Source: Diphasiastrum complanatum | Taxonomy: Eukaryota; Streptophyta; Lycopodiopsida; Lycopodiales; Lycopodiaceae | DNA: 64,000 nt | Assembly: GCA_029204225.1 (NCBI GenBank) | Contig: CM055103.1 | Location: 24,686,656-24,750,655 of the forward strand | Direction: 5' to 3' | Shown: piece after piece, positions 1 through 10,716 of the stretch | Position numbering within the stretch: the stretch's first letter is position 1 | Layout: the number at the start of each line of letters is the position of its first letter | Notes under the pieces: model-generated | What the model saw: only the letters and a program-made list of their open reading frames with translations | Databases searched by the model: none | Told to the model about the DNA's origin: nothing | Program-made: the position numbers and the translations under genes

Positions 1-70
1 AAAGTGTGATCTTGCTTGCATTGAGGAGGAGCATCAAAAGGAGGAAGATCTTGAGGATCAGCTTCAAAGC

Positions 71-838
71 ATGAGAGTTCCAAGGGAGTCCTCAATGACA
101 ATGGCCGAGTCATCAAATTGCATGCAAATTGTCCATTCAAGTGTGCATCTTGCAAGGGTGGTGAGCATTGGAGAGTCTACTATCTTTGAATACTTTTTGG
201 AAAGTATTAGTAGACATGAGGTGACTTGTTTCTTACCTTTAAGATCCATGGTGTTTATTACTTTGTATGACAAGACAATGAAATGGGATGCTTTGAAATC
301 TACATTCGTTGTTGATAAAGCAATTTCATTGGATAACTATTTTTGTAATAGTTTGAATAGAGTCATAAAAGATGAAACATCATTTGCTTTGGAAATCTTT
401 GTGTCCACATGCTTTGTGCATGATCATTCCAATGTAAGGACCAGAGATTATCCTATTTCAATGATAGGAATAATAATAGTGTTTTGCTCTTCAAGTAGAG
501 ATTGTAGAATCTACTTGTTTTCAACCAAAGAATTTGTCAATGGTGGAAATGTGATCTTTCAAGAGTGGAAGATTTGTAAACTTGAAGAAGCACCTTTGGA
601 TCAACACATTATTCAATTCATTGATGTTTTGGAGTCAAGTCAAGTGGAGGATCAAGCTCAAGACCTGAGGACTCCAAGAAGAATCTTGAGTATCAAGATA
701 GAGCCATCAAGGCTCAATCATATGGATCAAGCAAGGCAAGTTGTATTTGGCAACATTATTTATGCACTTAATATTTTAATTGATGTATCTTCAAGTGCAC
801 AAAATGCCTTGGAATCCATGGCTTGGCATGATGTTTAG
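71..838 (+). pseudogene. Ty1/copia integrase C-terminus and linker, decayed
   Basis: A 255-codon frame stays open, but its content is old copia pol. The stretch SSSRDCRIYLFSTKEFV aligns with SSTKKAYRVFILSTSQVI of the better preserved copy at 2821, which is the last part of the integrase. The later PRRILS...EPSRL...QARQV pattern aligns with the PRRSMR...EPKRL...KGKQV linker between integrase and reverse transcriptase seen at 3045 and at 21200 (-). Catalytic integrase residues are not recognisable. Similarity is patchy, so an independent protein cannot be fully excluded, but the order integrase end, linker, RT tail, LTR matches a copia element reading rightward. Confidence 0.6.
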
Positions 839-867
839 TTTTGAAGTGTGCTACATGTATATAGACA

Positions 868-975
868 CATTTATGGAACATCTTGTAAGGGATCCTCTAA
901 GAGGTGGTGAAAGATCCTTCATGGACATCATTCTCTATTGGAGTCTCAAAAGTTCCTTGTTTGTAGCTGGATTTT
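868..975 (+). pseudogene. copia reverse transcriptase/RNase H junction relic
   Basis: The frame contains MEHLVRDPLRGGERSFMDII, which matches MEQIVKDPNKGDERSFEDIT at 4606 and a third copy near 54200 (VEHIVKVP...ERSFEDIT). This segment joins RT to RNase H in the copia family. Everything between the linker above and this segment is deleted, and RNase H is absent. It ends about 75 bases before the purine tract and LTR at 1050. Confidence 0.7.
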
Positions 976-1040
976 TTAGATACTTCTAAAAGCTTTCATT
1001 CATCTATCAAGAGAGTTGTAAATAGATCAAGCTAAATTTG

Positions 1041-1049
1041 AGGAGGAGT
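1041..1049 (+). other. polypurine tract before copia 3' LTR
   Basis: A short purine run (GAGGAGGAG) lies immediately before the LTR start TGTGAAG. In LTR retrotransposons this tract primes plus-strand DNA synthesis, so it marks the element as plus-oriented with its 3' LTR to the right. Confidence 0.5.
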
Positions 1050-1561
1050 GTGAAGAATTGCCACAAATTGGCAAATCTAGCTTGATCAAAAACCATGTAG
1101 AATAGTGTAAATTGTGTACACAAGTGGGTCCCACACATGTGAGGCCATGATGCCACATGGGAAACCCATCCTAATGTAGGTTAGGTCAAGTCAAGAGAGT
1201 TGGTCATGTCTATTTGGTGGTCATCCCTACTTTATAGGACCTACACCTAAGTTTAAGGTGAAAATTTGACCAACTAGCTACCTACCAAGCATAACTCTAG
1301 GAAATAGACTAGGGTTTCATTTTAGGTCAAGGAGAGTGAGTTAACTTCCTTATTACATGCTGGAAATCCACCTAACTTCAAGAAGGAAGTTGAATTTGCT
1401 ATGTATTCCCTCTCTCCATAGTGAGAAGATAGAAACATTTTGGAGCTCATTGGCAATCTCAAGCTAGTTCACTATGTACATTGAGTTTTAAGCAAGCATC
1501 CAATCACTCTTGTGGATCTTTTGTAGATCCATTTATGGTCCTAAAGTACAGTACTTTCACA
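1050..1561 (+). repeat. copia 3' LTR, TGTGAA family
   Basis: About 512 bp beginning TGTGAAGAATTG and ending ACTTTCACA, so the ends are inverted (TGTGAA/TTCACA). The same start recurs at 5334 after another copy of the same element. It carries a CACACATGTG palindrome at 1132. The right end is inferred from the terminal inversion, not from a target duplication. The frame at 1481..1855 inside and beyond it resembles nothing I know. Confidence 0.55.
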
Positions 1562-2163
1562 CAAAAGATTTGCATAGATGCTCTATATGCACTAGAAACT
1601 CTCAAAGGTTTCACTTGGAGGACAGATCCGAGGATGTTTTCTAGCAAATTGATGCTTCTAAACTTGACCCTATCACTCTTGAACAAATCTAGAGTGATGG
1701 TACAATGGATTACAACCTCTCACCTTGCATATTACTCCTTAATCTATGATTTTTTAGCAAAATCTCTCTCAACTTCAACATGCACTCAAAAAATCAGAGA
1801 TGATCAATTAATGCACCTATTTCAAGCTTCAAATTTAATTTATTGGCTGATCTAATCCAAGAACTAATCAAGGGATTAGATTCTCTATAGAAAATGCTTG
1901 ATTTTGCACCAAAAATCTCTCAAATTGGGTGTGTGAGTCAAATTGTACAAATTCTTGAATTTTATCAGCCAAAACCGGAGCTGTATGGCCTCACACGTGT
2001 GAAATAGGTTCCTACAGCCCACAACAAGTTCTGGTCCAAAAATTTTGAGAATATCTATCAAATCCAACTCGCTACCCAAAATTTGACTAGTTTCCAAAAA
2101 AACTGCTTATTTTGGCTTTGATTTGGATTAACCCTATCAATTTCAACAAAATCTCTTGTACTA
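1562..2163 (-). other. leader/internal remnant of a reverse-strand copia element
   Basis: Sequence downstream (on the minus strand) of the primer-binding site at 2164. No gag or other protein signature is visible. A 70-codon minus frame at 1885..2097 is unremarkable. It contains a CACACGTGTG palindrome at 1992. It is called internal only from its position next to LTR and PBS. Confidence 0.35.
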
Positions 2164-2176
2164 GGCTCTGATACCA
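2164..2176 (-). other. primer-binding site for initiator tRNA-Met
   Basis: Read on the minus strand this is TGGTATCAGAGCC, complementary to the 3' end of plant initiator tRNA-Met, the usual primer of Ty1/copia reverse transcription. It abuts an LTR end (...TTTTTGCACA) directly, which fixes the element orientation as leftward. Confidence 0.85.
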
Positions 2177-2589
2177 TGTGCAAAAAGTACAAAAAGGACC
2201 AAGATTGGATCCTAATCTGATCCTCAAGAGGGATTGGTTGTCAGATTACTTGATCTATCAATCTACTTCAGATTAAGATCAATCTAGATCAATTCTAGAC
2301 ACAAAATCCTAACAAGAACAATCATTAATTGAAGGTAAGTGTACTTATGGTTTCACACATGTGAAACACTGTCTGAGTACGGACTCCAACCTGATAATCA
2401 AGTACCCATTGATAGAACCTCAAAACAATCAAAACAAATGTAGACAAATGGAGAGAATCACTCAAAATTGCTTCCAAAACCAAGATTGGTGTCTCACTAG
2501 TTTTTGGCCTTTTTAGCCACTAGAACTTGAATTAAAGCATATGTACAATCTATATGATTATGGTACATGACAAGTACACTATTTTCACA
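2177..2589 (-). repeat. 5' LTR of reverse-strand copia element
   Basis: On the minus strand about 413 bp runs from TGTGAAAATAGTG to TTTTTGCACA and is followed at once by the primer-binding site. The ends match the TGTGAA family of the plus-strand elements around it. It contains the palindrome CACACATGTG at 2354. The outer end is inferred from the TTTTCACA terminus at 2582..2589. No matching 3' LTR is present, so the element is truncated. Confidence 0.6.
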
Positions 2590-2673
2590 CGTGAGAACAG
2601 GCTCCACACATGTGTGTGTATCTATATACAAGATTTTTGGCCTCTACCAAGCTTATTTTTGCATTTTTCACAT

Positions 2674-3129
2674 ATACCTCTTGGAGGAAAGTCACCATAT
2701 GAAATCTTATATTTGAAGAAGCCTAAGGTTGATCACCTTAGAGTTTTTGGATGCTTATGCTTTGTCCATATTCCCTTGTAAACAAGGAAGAAAGAAGATC
2801 CTAGTGCATGCAAAGGGATCATGGTTGGATACTCATCCACCAAGAAGGCCTATAGAGTCTTTATACTCTCTACTTCTCAAGTTATTGAAAGTAGAGATGT
2901 TGTCTTTCATGAAGATCAACACTCATCTTTTGAAGAGGCCGAGATCAAGAAATCTATGCATGCATCACCAATTATTGATTTTGAAGACAATCATGATGTG
3001 ATGGGGTCGAGATTTGAAGAAGACTCTCCTCGTAATTTCTCACCAAGAAGATCCATGAGAGATAGATCCGAGCCTAAGAGGCTCTCATATGTTGATAAAG
3101 GCAAACAAGTGGATCTTGATTCCACTAAT
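2674..3129 (+). pseudogene. Ty1/copia integrase C-terminus and linker
   Basis: SPYEILYLKKPKVDHLRVFG is the conserved region after the integrase catalytic core. After a frame break near 2781 the frame at 2821 continues with VGYSSTKKAYRVF and ESRDVVFHED, the end of integrase. The PRRSMRDRSEPKRL linker and KGKQVDLDSTN follow. The core with its catalytic acidic residues is missing upstream. The coding sequence is cut at 3129 by a solo LTR and resumes at 3785. Confidence 0.85.
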
Positions 3130-3784
3130 TGTGAAAATTGTCAACATTTCCTAGCTAGTTTGAGGCCTAAATTGGCTAAAATTGTAAATAGTTTTGGTTC
3201 TGGAGTTTCACACGTGTGAACCAGGCCACAATGTTTTTATTTACTGTATTTTTTCAGTATGATGAAGTGTCAAACTTCATACCCTTCAAAATGAGACCAT
3301 TTTGATGTATTTTGGTCATATAAGCCATTTTTAGCTATTTTTCCTATATAGGGAATATCTAGGGTCAAGTACCTTCTAGAGAGAGGAGAGAGAGTCATCT
3401 TCCTCATCCATAAATAGTAGGGAAGTCGTGGAGAACAGGTTGGAGAAACCTTTTGTATGCTTCATTGAGATCAATAGATCATTGTCATTGTTTCTTCCTC
3501 CATTGAGAGCATTGTTGTGTGTATTGTCTTCAAGCTATTGTGTATGATCTTAGGTGCTTTCCAAAAGTGATAGGCTGATGTATTATGGACTGTATAATGC
3601 TATTTTGGGCCGCACTTGATGTTTATGAAAGTTTCCATTTGTGATAAATGCTTTTTGATCAAGTTCTTTGCATTCTAGGTAGCATAGAATGTGTTGCCAA
3701 TTCCTAGCTTATGTAGTTTGGAGTGCAAGCATTCAAGCCAATGATCTTGGAGTTTAGATCCACTTAGGATCTGTATTTTTCACA
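3130..3784 (+). repeat. solo LTR with target-site duplication, inserted in copia pol
   Basis: The 655-bp insert begins TGTGAAAATTG and ends GTATTTTTCACA, with inverted ends TGTGAAAA/TTTTCACA. It is flanked by the 5-bp duplication CTAAT at 3125..3129 and 3785..3789. Pol coding sequence is interrupted exactly at these points and resumes after it. No internal region, PBS or polypurine tract remains, so unequal homologous recombination between two LTRs is the likely origin. It holds a CACACGTGTG palindrome at 3209, a TATATA element near 3345 and a GA/CT-rich stretch near 3380..3400, as expected of an LTR promoter. Orientation is assumed from its resemblance to the other TGTGAA LTRs. Confidence 0.9.
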
Positions 3785-4870
3785 CTAATTATGTTTTTTA
3801 TGTCTCTCGTGAAGATCCAAAGAATGTACAAGAGGCACTCAATACCAAGGAGTGGTATGATGCCATGAAGCAAGAGTATGATGCATTGATCACCAACAAT
3901 ACTTAGGAGCTCGTGGATCCTCCATCCAACAAGCATGTGATAGAGTGAAAGTGGGTATTTAGGATCTAGTTCAATCATGATGGCACCATCAACAAGCATA
4001 AAGCAAGACTATGTGCCAAAGGATTTGCTCAAATCCATGGTCTTGATTATGAGGAGACCTTTGCACCCGTTGCAAAGATGGTGACAATAGGAATTCTTAT
4101 TTCTCTTGCTTGTTTCTTCAAGTGGAAGGTGTTCCAATTAGATGTATCCAATGCTTTTCTAAATGGTTATCTTGAGGAGGAGATCTATATGGAACAGCCT
4201 CAAGGATTCATCAAGGATGAGTCCAAAGTGTGCTTGCTCTTCAAAAGTCTTTATGGACTCAAGCACGCACCAATATTCAAGACTTAATTCTTTTCTTATC
4301 TCACTAGGATGTACTCTTAGTGACTATGATCCTTCCATGTATCTAAAGTTTGTTGATAGCAATATTGTCATTCTTCTAATTTATGTTGATGACATTATTC
4401 TTTGTGGAAGTTGTATCAAGCTAGTTGATGAAACTAAGCTAGCACTTGGATGTGAGTTTAAAATGCAAGATCTAGGAGAGATACATTACATCCTAGGCCT
4501 AGAAACTGATTTTTATGAAAATCATGTCTTTATATGCCAATCTATATATGCTCACTCTATGTTGAAAAAATTCCATATGAAAAATTCTAAGAGCATAGAT
4601 ACTCCAATGGAGCAAATTGTAAAAGATCCTAATAAAGGTGATGAAAGATCCTTTGAGGACATCACACTTTTTAGGAGTCTTGTAGGCTCCTTGATTTGGC
4701 TTACCATTACTAGGCCCGATCTAAGTTTTTGTGTGTACAATTTGAGTCAATCTATGCAAGATCCTAAGATCCATCATTGGAAGATGGCCAAGAGGATTCT
4801 AAGATATGTATCTTCATCTTGTGATTATGGTCTACTCTATAAAAGTGAAGATCTATCCATTGTTGGCTAA
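3785..4870 (+). pseudogene. Ty1/copia reverse transcriptase, frameshifted
   Basis: Continues the copia pol interrupted by the solo LTR. In order it shows EALNTKEWYDAMKQEYDAL, in-frame stops near 3903 and 3945, KHKARL, the ETFAPVAKMV start of the RT core, KWKVFQLDVSNAFLNGYLEE with the first catalytic Asp, QPQGFIKDE, a frameshift near 4280, YVDD near 4383 with the catalytic Asp pair intact, the LGEIHYILGLE motif, and RPDLSFCVY. Several stops and shifts make it inactive. The family matches copies at 868, 20370..21254 and 54000. Confidence 0.9.
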
Positions 4871-5330
4871 TCAGATTCGGACTTTGCAAGTGACAAGATG
4901 GATCGAAAGTCTATTAGTGCATACACTATCTTTCTTGGAGGCAATCTAATATCTTGGCTTTCCAAAAAGCAAGATACTATATCTCTCTCTTCATGTGAAG
5001 CCGAGTACAAAGCACTCACTACAACTACCAAAGAGGTGCTTTGGATCAAGAGGTTATTAATGGAGCTAAAGTGCATCAAGGAAGATGATCTACCAATGAT
5101 CGAGTGTGATAACATCTCGGCCCAAGCTCTTGCCAATAATCCCATAGTTCATGCAAGAAGCAAGCACATAGAAGTGGCACACCATTTTGTGAGAGAAAAG
5201 CTTATTGGAGGAGAAATCTATTTGGAGCATACTCACCAAGCCTTTGAGCAAAAGTGCTTTCATCAAGCACAGATCTTATCTTGGAGTTATATCAAGATCA
5301 ATGCTCGAATCTTCATAGATACTTTTTTAT
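4871..5330 (+). pseudogene. copia RNase H
   Basis: Follows RT after one stop at 4868. SDSDFASDKMDRKS contains the first acidic residues; ISWLSKKQDTISLSSCEAEY carries the catalytic Glu; LADNNP-type text is represented by ALANNPIVHARSKHIEVAHH near the end. It digests the RNA strand of the RNA/DNA hybrid during reverse transcription. The last part (QILSWSYIKIN) has drifted from the usual LTKPL ending still visible at 54850. It stops three bases before the LTR at 5334. Confidence 0.85.
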
Positions 5331-5333
5331 GAG

Positions 5334-6042
5334 TGTGAAGAATTGAAAAAGATTATCTATGTTAGATATAGATGTCTTATGTTTTTTACATCAAGCATCT
5401 AGGTGTAGGATGTTGATAGGAACAAATTTGGCATAGATGGCAAATTATGCATTTCCACTTGTAATGCCACTATTGAGCCAAAATAGAGTAAGAGGCTAAA
5501 CTCGTGCCAATTAGAGTGTAGACAAGTGTAATGCTTTTGTTTGATTAATTCTAAGAGGTCCAATAGGATTAAGAGGTGGAACCATGTGAGGTCCAATAGG
5601 AATTTGAGGTATGCTTGAATAGAATTAAGAGGTGCATGGATCAATGGTCCAATAGGATTGAGAGGTGACAAAGTATGGTCCAATCATAGTTAATCATAGT
5701 GGTATCTCGTGGATCTACTAGTATCATTGTACTCCTCATTTTGAAGCTAATTGATTTGGTGATTATATGGATTTTGAGTGTTATTGGATTTCTAGCTTTC
5801 TCTCTCTACCCGAGAGCTCATGATGTTTTTTCTCTCTCTACCCAAGGAGAGCAGCTTGATTTTACTTAGTTTATTTTTTGAATACTTCCCACACGTGTGA
5901 GTGAGAGTCGGAGGTGATTGAATGCATGTAGTAGTGTGTTTTTGCCATAGGATCTAAGATTGATCTTGAATCTCAATCTAGTCTTGATCTTGGTGCATCT
6001 ACACACCTTAGGAGATCACAAGTACATGTTGTGGACAATCCA
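5334..6042 (+). repeat. copia 3' LTR (right end approximate)
   Basis: Starts TGTGAAGAATTG exactly like the LTR at 1050 and directly follows the pol end. CT-rich leader-like stretches (5800..5860) and CACACGTGTG palindromes at 5890 and 6041 are inside. The right end is not marked by a target duplication. I place it where the reverse-strand copia RNase H fragment begins. Confidence 0.45.
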
Positions 6043-6045
6043 CAC

Positions 6046-6740
6046 GTGTGAATTCAACATTGAACATCCTCGAGTCATCTTTGCAGCTCATCCAGCTTGC
6101 ATCATTATAGTGGTGCAGCTCGAATCCTTTCGTTTCGTTCTCTACTCTATAGGTCAATCCCATGTTTTGGGTACCCTTCAGATATTGTAGGATTCGTTTA
6201 GCCATTTGCCAATGTGCCATGCCAAGCTTGGAAGAGAATTGGCTTAAAGCATAAACAAAGAAAGTTATATCGGGTCTGGTACAAATTGTAAGGTATATCA
6301 GACTATCGATTAGGTTTTGGTAGGGTATACCTTCCATCTTCTGTTGTTCTTCCTCTGTTTTTGAGCAATCCTGCTTTGTTAACTTGGCTCAAGCTATCAT
6401 TGGTGTGGCCTTTTCTTTGCAGTCCATCATGTGATACCACTTCAGCACTTTTCTGATGTATTCAGACTGACTCAAGTGCATTTCACCTTTTATTCGATCT
6501 CTTCTAATCTCCAGCCCGAGGAATTTTTTTGTTTCTCCTAGATCTGTCATTTCATAATTCTCAGAAATCTGACTCTTCGTGTCCTTGATTAGCATCAAGG
6601 AGTTATCTATCATAAGGGAATCATTCACGAAAATAGTCAGTATCACAAAATCTGTTCCTACTCTTTTTATGTAGACATTGCAGTCTGGTTGTGTAGGATT
6701 GAAGTTTAGAGACTTCAAAAGACTGTCGAGCTTCTTGTAC
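6046..6740 (-). pseudogene. second-lineage copia RT C-terminus and partial RNase H
   Basis: On the minus strand the frames read LNFNPTQPDCNVYIK, then ILTIFVNDSLMI where YVDD is expected, LGETKKFLGLEI, MHLSQSEYI, and after a break IPYQNLIDSLIYLTICTRPD and WQMAKRILQYLKGT. Replacement of the second catalytic Asp by Asn (FVND) and frame breaks near 6340..6390 make it inactive. RNase H stops after its first third near 6046, where the neighbouring LTR begins. The protein differs clearly from the family at 3785, so this is a separate lineage. Confidence 0.88.
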
Positions 6741-7252
6741 CAAGCTCATGATGTCTGCTTTAGACCATAAATGCATCTCTACAACTGAAAGACATATTGT
6801 CTATTGTCGGGTTCTTGAAATCCTTTAGGCTGCTTCATAAAAAAAAATTTCTCTAGATCTCCATGGAGAAAGGCTGCCTTTACATCAATCTGGTGAATTT
6901 CTAGATTGTGCTATGTAGCGTATGCAAGGAGCAGTCGTGTTCTTGTCATCTTGACCATCGATGAATATGTGTCGAAATAATTAACACCATACCTTTGTGT
7001 ATAGCCCTTTGCGACAAGCCTTGTTTTGTAATGGCCAACAGTGCCATCTGATTTTATTTTCTTCTTGTATACCCACTTGCAATCAACGATCTTCTTGTTT
7101 TCTAGTAGTGGCTCTAATGCCCATGCCTTGTTTCGCTTCATCAACTCGATCTTCTCTAACATTGTCTGCTTCCAGAATTCTCCCTCTGGACTCTGGATAG
7201 GTTCTTGATATGTTTTTGGCTCTTCAAAGAAGCTACAGTACTCGAATTGCAT
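6741..7252 (-). pseudogene. second-lineage copia RT N-terminus
   Basis: Minus-strand frame 6911..7252 reads PEGEFWKQTMLEKIELMKRN, CKWVYKKKIKSDGTV, RLVAKGYTQRYGVNY and a drifted FDTYSSMVKMT where ETFAPVVK is usual. The segment 6741..6910 still carries the first-Asp region and the QPKGF-type motif but in broken frame. The frame overlaps the integrase-side frame 7156..7665, so a shift lies near 7200. Confidence 0.85.
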
Positions 7253-7265
7253 GTCTTTGCTCCAC

Positions 7266-7665
7266 TAAAGATTGTCAGCATAACGGCCTGGAGGTCTTCT
7301 TTGTGTTGTTGACATTCTAGGTTCATTTCGTCACTGCTCGAACATTTCTTGTTTGTGGGGTTGATTTTCTGCCTCCTACTGCTCTGGAGTCTATGGTTCA
7401 ACATTCTGATTTGATGTCTGTCCTCATCGAACTTCATATCTCTACTCGAAACAACTTTTTTCGTGGTTGGGTTGTAGAGTCTGTACACTTGTGATCCATT
7501 CGAGTACCCGACCATGATCGTTTGCTCTGATTTATCATCGAACTTGTTTCTCTTTTCTTTTGGAATGTACTTGTATGCTTCACATCCAAACACATGTACG
7601 TATGATAGATCAGGCTTTTTACATGTCCACATCTCGTACGGTATCTTATTTTCGAGCACTGTCAT
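7266..7665 (-). pseudogene. second-lineage copia integrase C-terminus
   Basis: Reads KIPYEMWTCKKPDLSYVHVF, GCEAYKYIPKEKRNKFDDKS and MVGYSNGSQVYRLYNPTTKK, the standard order after the copia integrase core, then VVSSRDMKFDED. It is followed by a poorly conserved linker. Orientation and frame agree with the RT fragments to its left. Confidence 0.87.
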
Positions 7666-7742
7666 TGTTGATCTGTTCTACAGGTGTACAACTCTAGCTA
7701 TTACCTCAGTCCAGAATTGACTTGGCAATCAAGTCTGTGCCA

Positions 7743-8165
7743 TCATGCATCTGGCTCCTTCGAGTAGGATCTTGTTTCTTCTTTTTGTGACACCATTATA
7801 TTCTGCTGTATACACAGGAGTGAACTGATGCTCGATCCCTTGTTCTTGACATAATTTTGAAAATTCTTTGCTCTTGTACTACCTCCATTGTCAGATCTGA
7901 TGGTCTGAATCTTCTTTGAGGTGTGTCGCTCTACAAATGCCACAAACTTCTTGAAGGAATCAAATACTTCAGATTTCTTCTTTAGGTAGTAGATCGTAGT
8001 CATCCGGCTGTAGTCATCTATGAACGTCAAGAAATACCTCAAATCTGAGAGCAAATCCATTTTCATCGGTCCATAGACATTTGAGTGGACATTCAAATTT
8101 TTCTTGATAATCCTTTGAATTTTAAACTGGTGTATATCCGCAGATGGTCTCGATACATTTGACAT
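7743..8165 (-). pseudogene. second-lineage copia integrase core, 5'-truncated element
   Basis: HSNVYGPMKMD, YFLTFIDDYSRM with the first catalytic Asp, FVERHTSKKIQTIRSDNGG with the second Asp, then a frameshift before the YTAEYNG-like region that should carry the catalytic Glu. Integrase normally inserts the element DNA in the nucleus. No zinc-binding N-terminus, protease or gag lies to the right; the element ends abruptly near 8168, so gag, protease and the 5' LTR are absent. Confidence 0.88.
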
Positions 8166-8304
8166 CGTCTAGATAATGTGATTAAAACTATAGACTATAC
8201 ATAAAATAATTCCACATTACAAATGATTTCAAGAACAAAATCTAACATTAATTTGGTGATATTGTACAATAGCCAAAGATCCTAAGTGGTGGCCATTGTT
8301 GAAA

Positions 8305-9056
8305 GATCGGTTGGAACAAGGAAAAGATACAAATCTTGAGCCTACACTACCCACAATATTCTTGGACCTAAAGGATCTACAACAAACCACCTAGAACCAC
8401 ACTATCAAAATCGTTCAAGGAGCTAAGTTGAGACACTAATGTTTATAGCCTAAAAGAGTTGGGACTGAATGTGATGAAAATTCTAAGCTCGAGGAGCCTC
8501 AAGTTATCATGGGTGACATTAGCACATCTAGCTAACAAGTCCATCTTTTTTTCTTTTATATTAATATTTTACCCGAATTTATATATGCATATCTAAATCT
8601 GTGCTCTTCCTATTGTCCTTTTCAAAAAAGTTGTATTTACATTTTGTTAAGCCTCCAACTTGTGTGTGAGCCAACTTTAAAAAAATGCATTGTACGTAAA
8701 TCTCAGTAGGCCTTCAACATGTGCTAAGATTTGTCATAAGCTTGGTGATTAAAGCCCATGTCAATAGCTTAATGAACATAATTTTTTACGAGGAGATCAA
8801 ATTTCTCAAAGGAGAAAAATATGCTATTAATCTAGCTTGCCAAGCACACCCAAATGCTCCCAAAAGACTTTGATCAGTGACTCTTCCACTCTTGAAACAA
8901 GTTTAGAACAGTTTGGCTAATCCATAGGAGCTAAGAGCTCGATTTGGTGCTTGACCTTGGGCTTACACTTCTTAGAGCTCCTACCTAGAAGTTGGACTAA
9001 AGCTATTAAGTTTCAAGAGTCCCAACAATAATCTAAGTCCAAGAAGGTGTGCAGTT
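8305..9056. repeat. tandem duplication, copy 1 (about 752 bp)
   Basis: Begins GATCGGTTGGAACAAGG and is repeated almost base for base by the next 751 bp. No ORF, LTR ends or terminal inverted repeats are visible. Differences are single-base changes and small indels. Confidence 0.95.
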
Positions 9057-9807
9057 GATCGGTTGGAACAAGAAAATGATACAAATCTTGAGCCTACACT
9101 ACCCACAATATTCTTGGACCTAAAGGATCTACAACAAACCACCTAGAACCACACTATCAAAATCGTTCAAGGAGCTAAGTTGAGACAGTAATGTTTATAG
9201 CCTAAAAGAGTTGGGACTGAATGTGATGAAAATTCTAAGCTCGAGGAGCCTCAAGTTATCATGGGCGACATTAACACATCTAGCTAACAAGCCCATCTTT
9301 TTTTTCTTCTATATTAATAACGTACCCAATTTTATATAAGCATATCTAAATCTGTGCTCTTCCTATTGTCCTTTTCAACAAAGTTGTACTTACATTTTGT
9401 TAAGCCTCCAACTTGTGTGTGAGCCAACTTTACAAAAATGCATTGTACTTAAATATCAATAGGCCTTCAACATGTGCTAAGATTGTGTCCTAAGCTTGGT
9501 GATTAAAGCCCATGTTAGTAGCTTAATGAACATAATTTTTGACGAGGAGATCAACTTTCTCAAAGGAGAAAAATATGCTATAAAGCTAGCCTGGGCACAC
9601 CCAAACGCTCCCAAAAGACTTTGATCGGTGACTCTTCCACTCTTGAAACAAGCTTAGAACAATTTGGCTAATCCATAGGAGTTGAGAGCTCGATCTGGAG
9701 CTTGACCTTGGGCTCACACTTCCTAGAGCTCCTACCTAGGAGTTGGACTAAAGCTATTAAGTTTCAAGAGTCCCAGCAATAATCTAAGTTCAAGAAGGTG
9801 TGCAGTT
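9057..9807. repeat. tandem duplication, copy 2 (about 751 bp)
   Basis: Head-to-tail second copy of 8305..9056, ending with the same AAGAAGGTGTGCAGTT that closes copy 1. High identity by eye suggests a recent or recently homogenised duplication. No coding content recognised. Confidence 0.95.
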
Positions 9808-10716
9808 CCAAACAAGACTAGGTTTCAATATTGAGGGAAGGTGTGCAATTGCAATAGAACTATAGGGGGAGCCAAATAGTCCTAATCTTGGTAGCTCAAC
9901 AAGATTCATGGTTTCTTAACCAATGGGAAAACACATCCAGAATCAGATAGCCTCAAGTTATGGGGATAAATACATCAAAATCAATGAACACATGATATTG
10001 CTAACATGTGCAAGTGACAACCAAGTGACCAACAAAGTCACATGACCAAAATCTAGCTAGTCTAGTTTTTGTAGCTTTCACACTAGCATTTACGATTCTA
10101 GCAATCGTCAAGGTTCACAAAACACTACTACCCATTATAAAGAGCTCACTAGAATTTGATTCAAACTGTAGTAAAAATATTATAAGTTTTTGAAACCTAT
10201 CCTTTTCTCCCTTTAGGTTATGAGCCTACCCATTGTAGATTTTTTGGTTTTTATACAACATGTTTTTTCATGTATGATTATCTATCTTTATTAGTATTAC
10301 TATTGCAAAAGTAGGCTTAGAATATGAAGGTTGTACCTCATTCCGAAAAAAATACTCTCATTCTTTCATAACAATCAACTGGATTTACTTTAGTCAAAAA
10401 GTGTAGAGAGATTTTAAGTGTTCATAGCATACCTCATGGGAATTTTGGCTTTCACTTGAAAATTTTCCCCTTGATTCATCTTTCTATTTTGAAGAGCAAG
10501 GCTTACGGATTGACTTCAATCAACAATTTTTGCATTGGATGTTTTGAACTTTTTAAAAGTTTAAGAGGGATTTTGAGCTTTACACATTGAAAACTCATGT
10601 TTGATGATATAATACAATGCACTAGTTAGAAGAGAAGACCTAGACATTGAATACCCATCAAACATAGAACAACAAAATCTGACTATCATATGTAGTGCAA
10701 AATTTTTGTCTAGAAG
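9808..10716. other. no recognisable gene
   Basis: AT-rich sequence without a convincing ORF, repeat or RNA gene. It lies between the tandem duplication and the LTR/PBS element. Confidence 0.6.

Noticed and set aside
1481-1855. 124-codon frame overlapping the copia LTR
   Set aside because: Crosses the LTR end and shows no protein motif.
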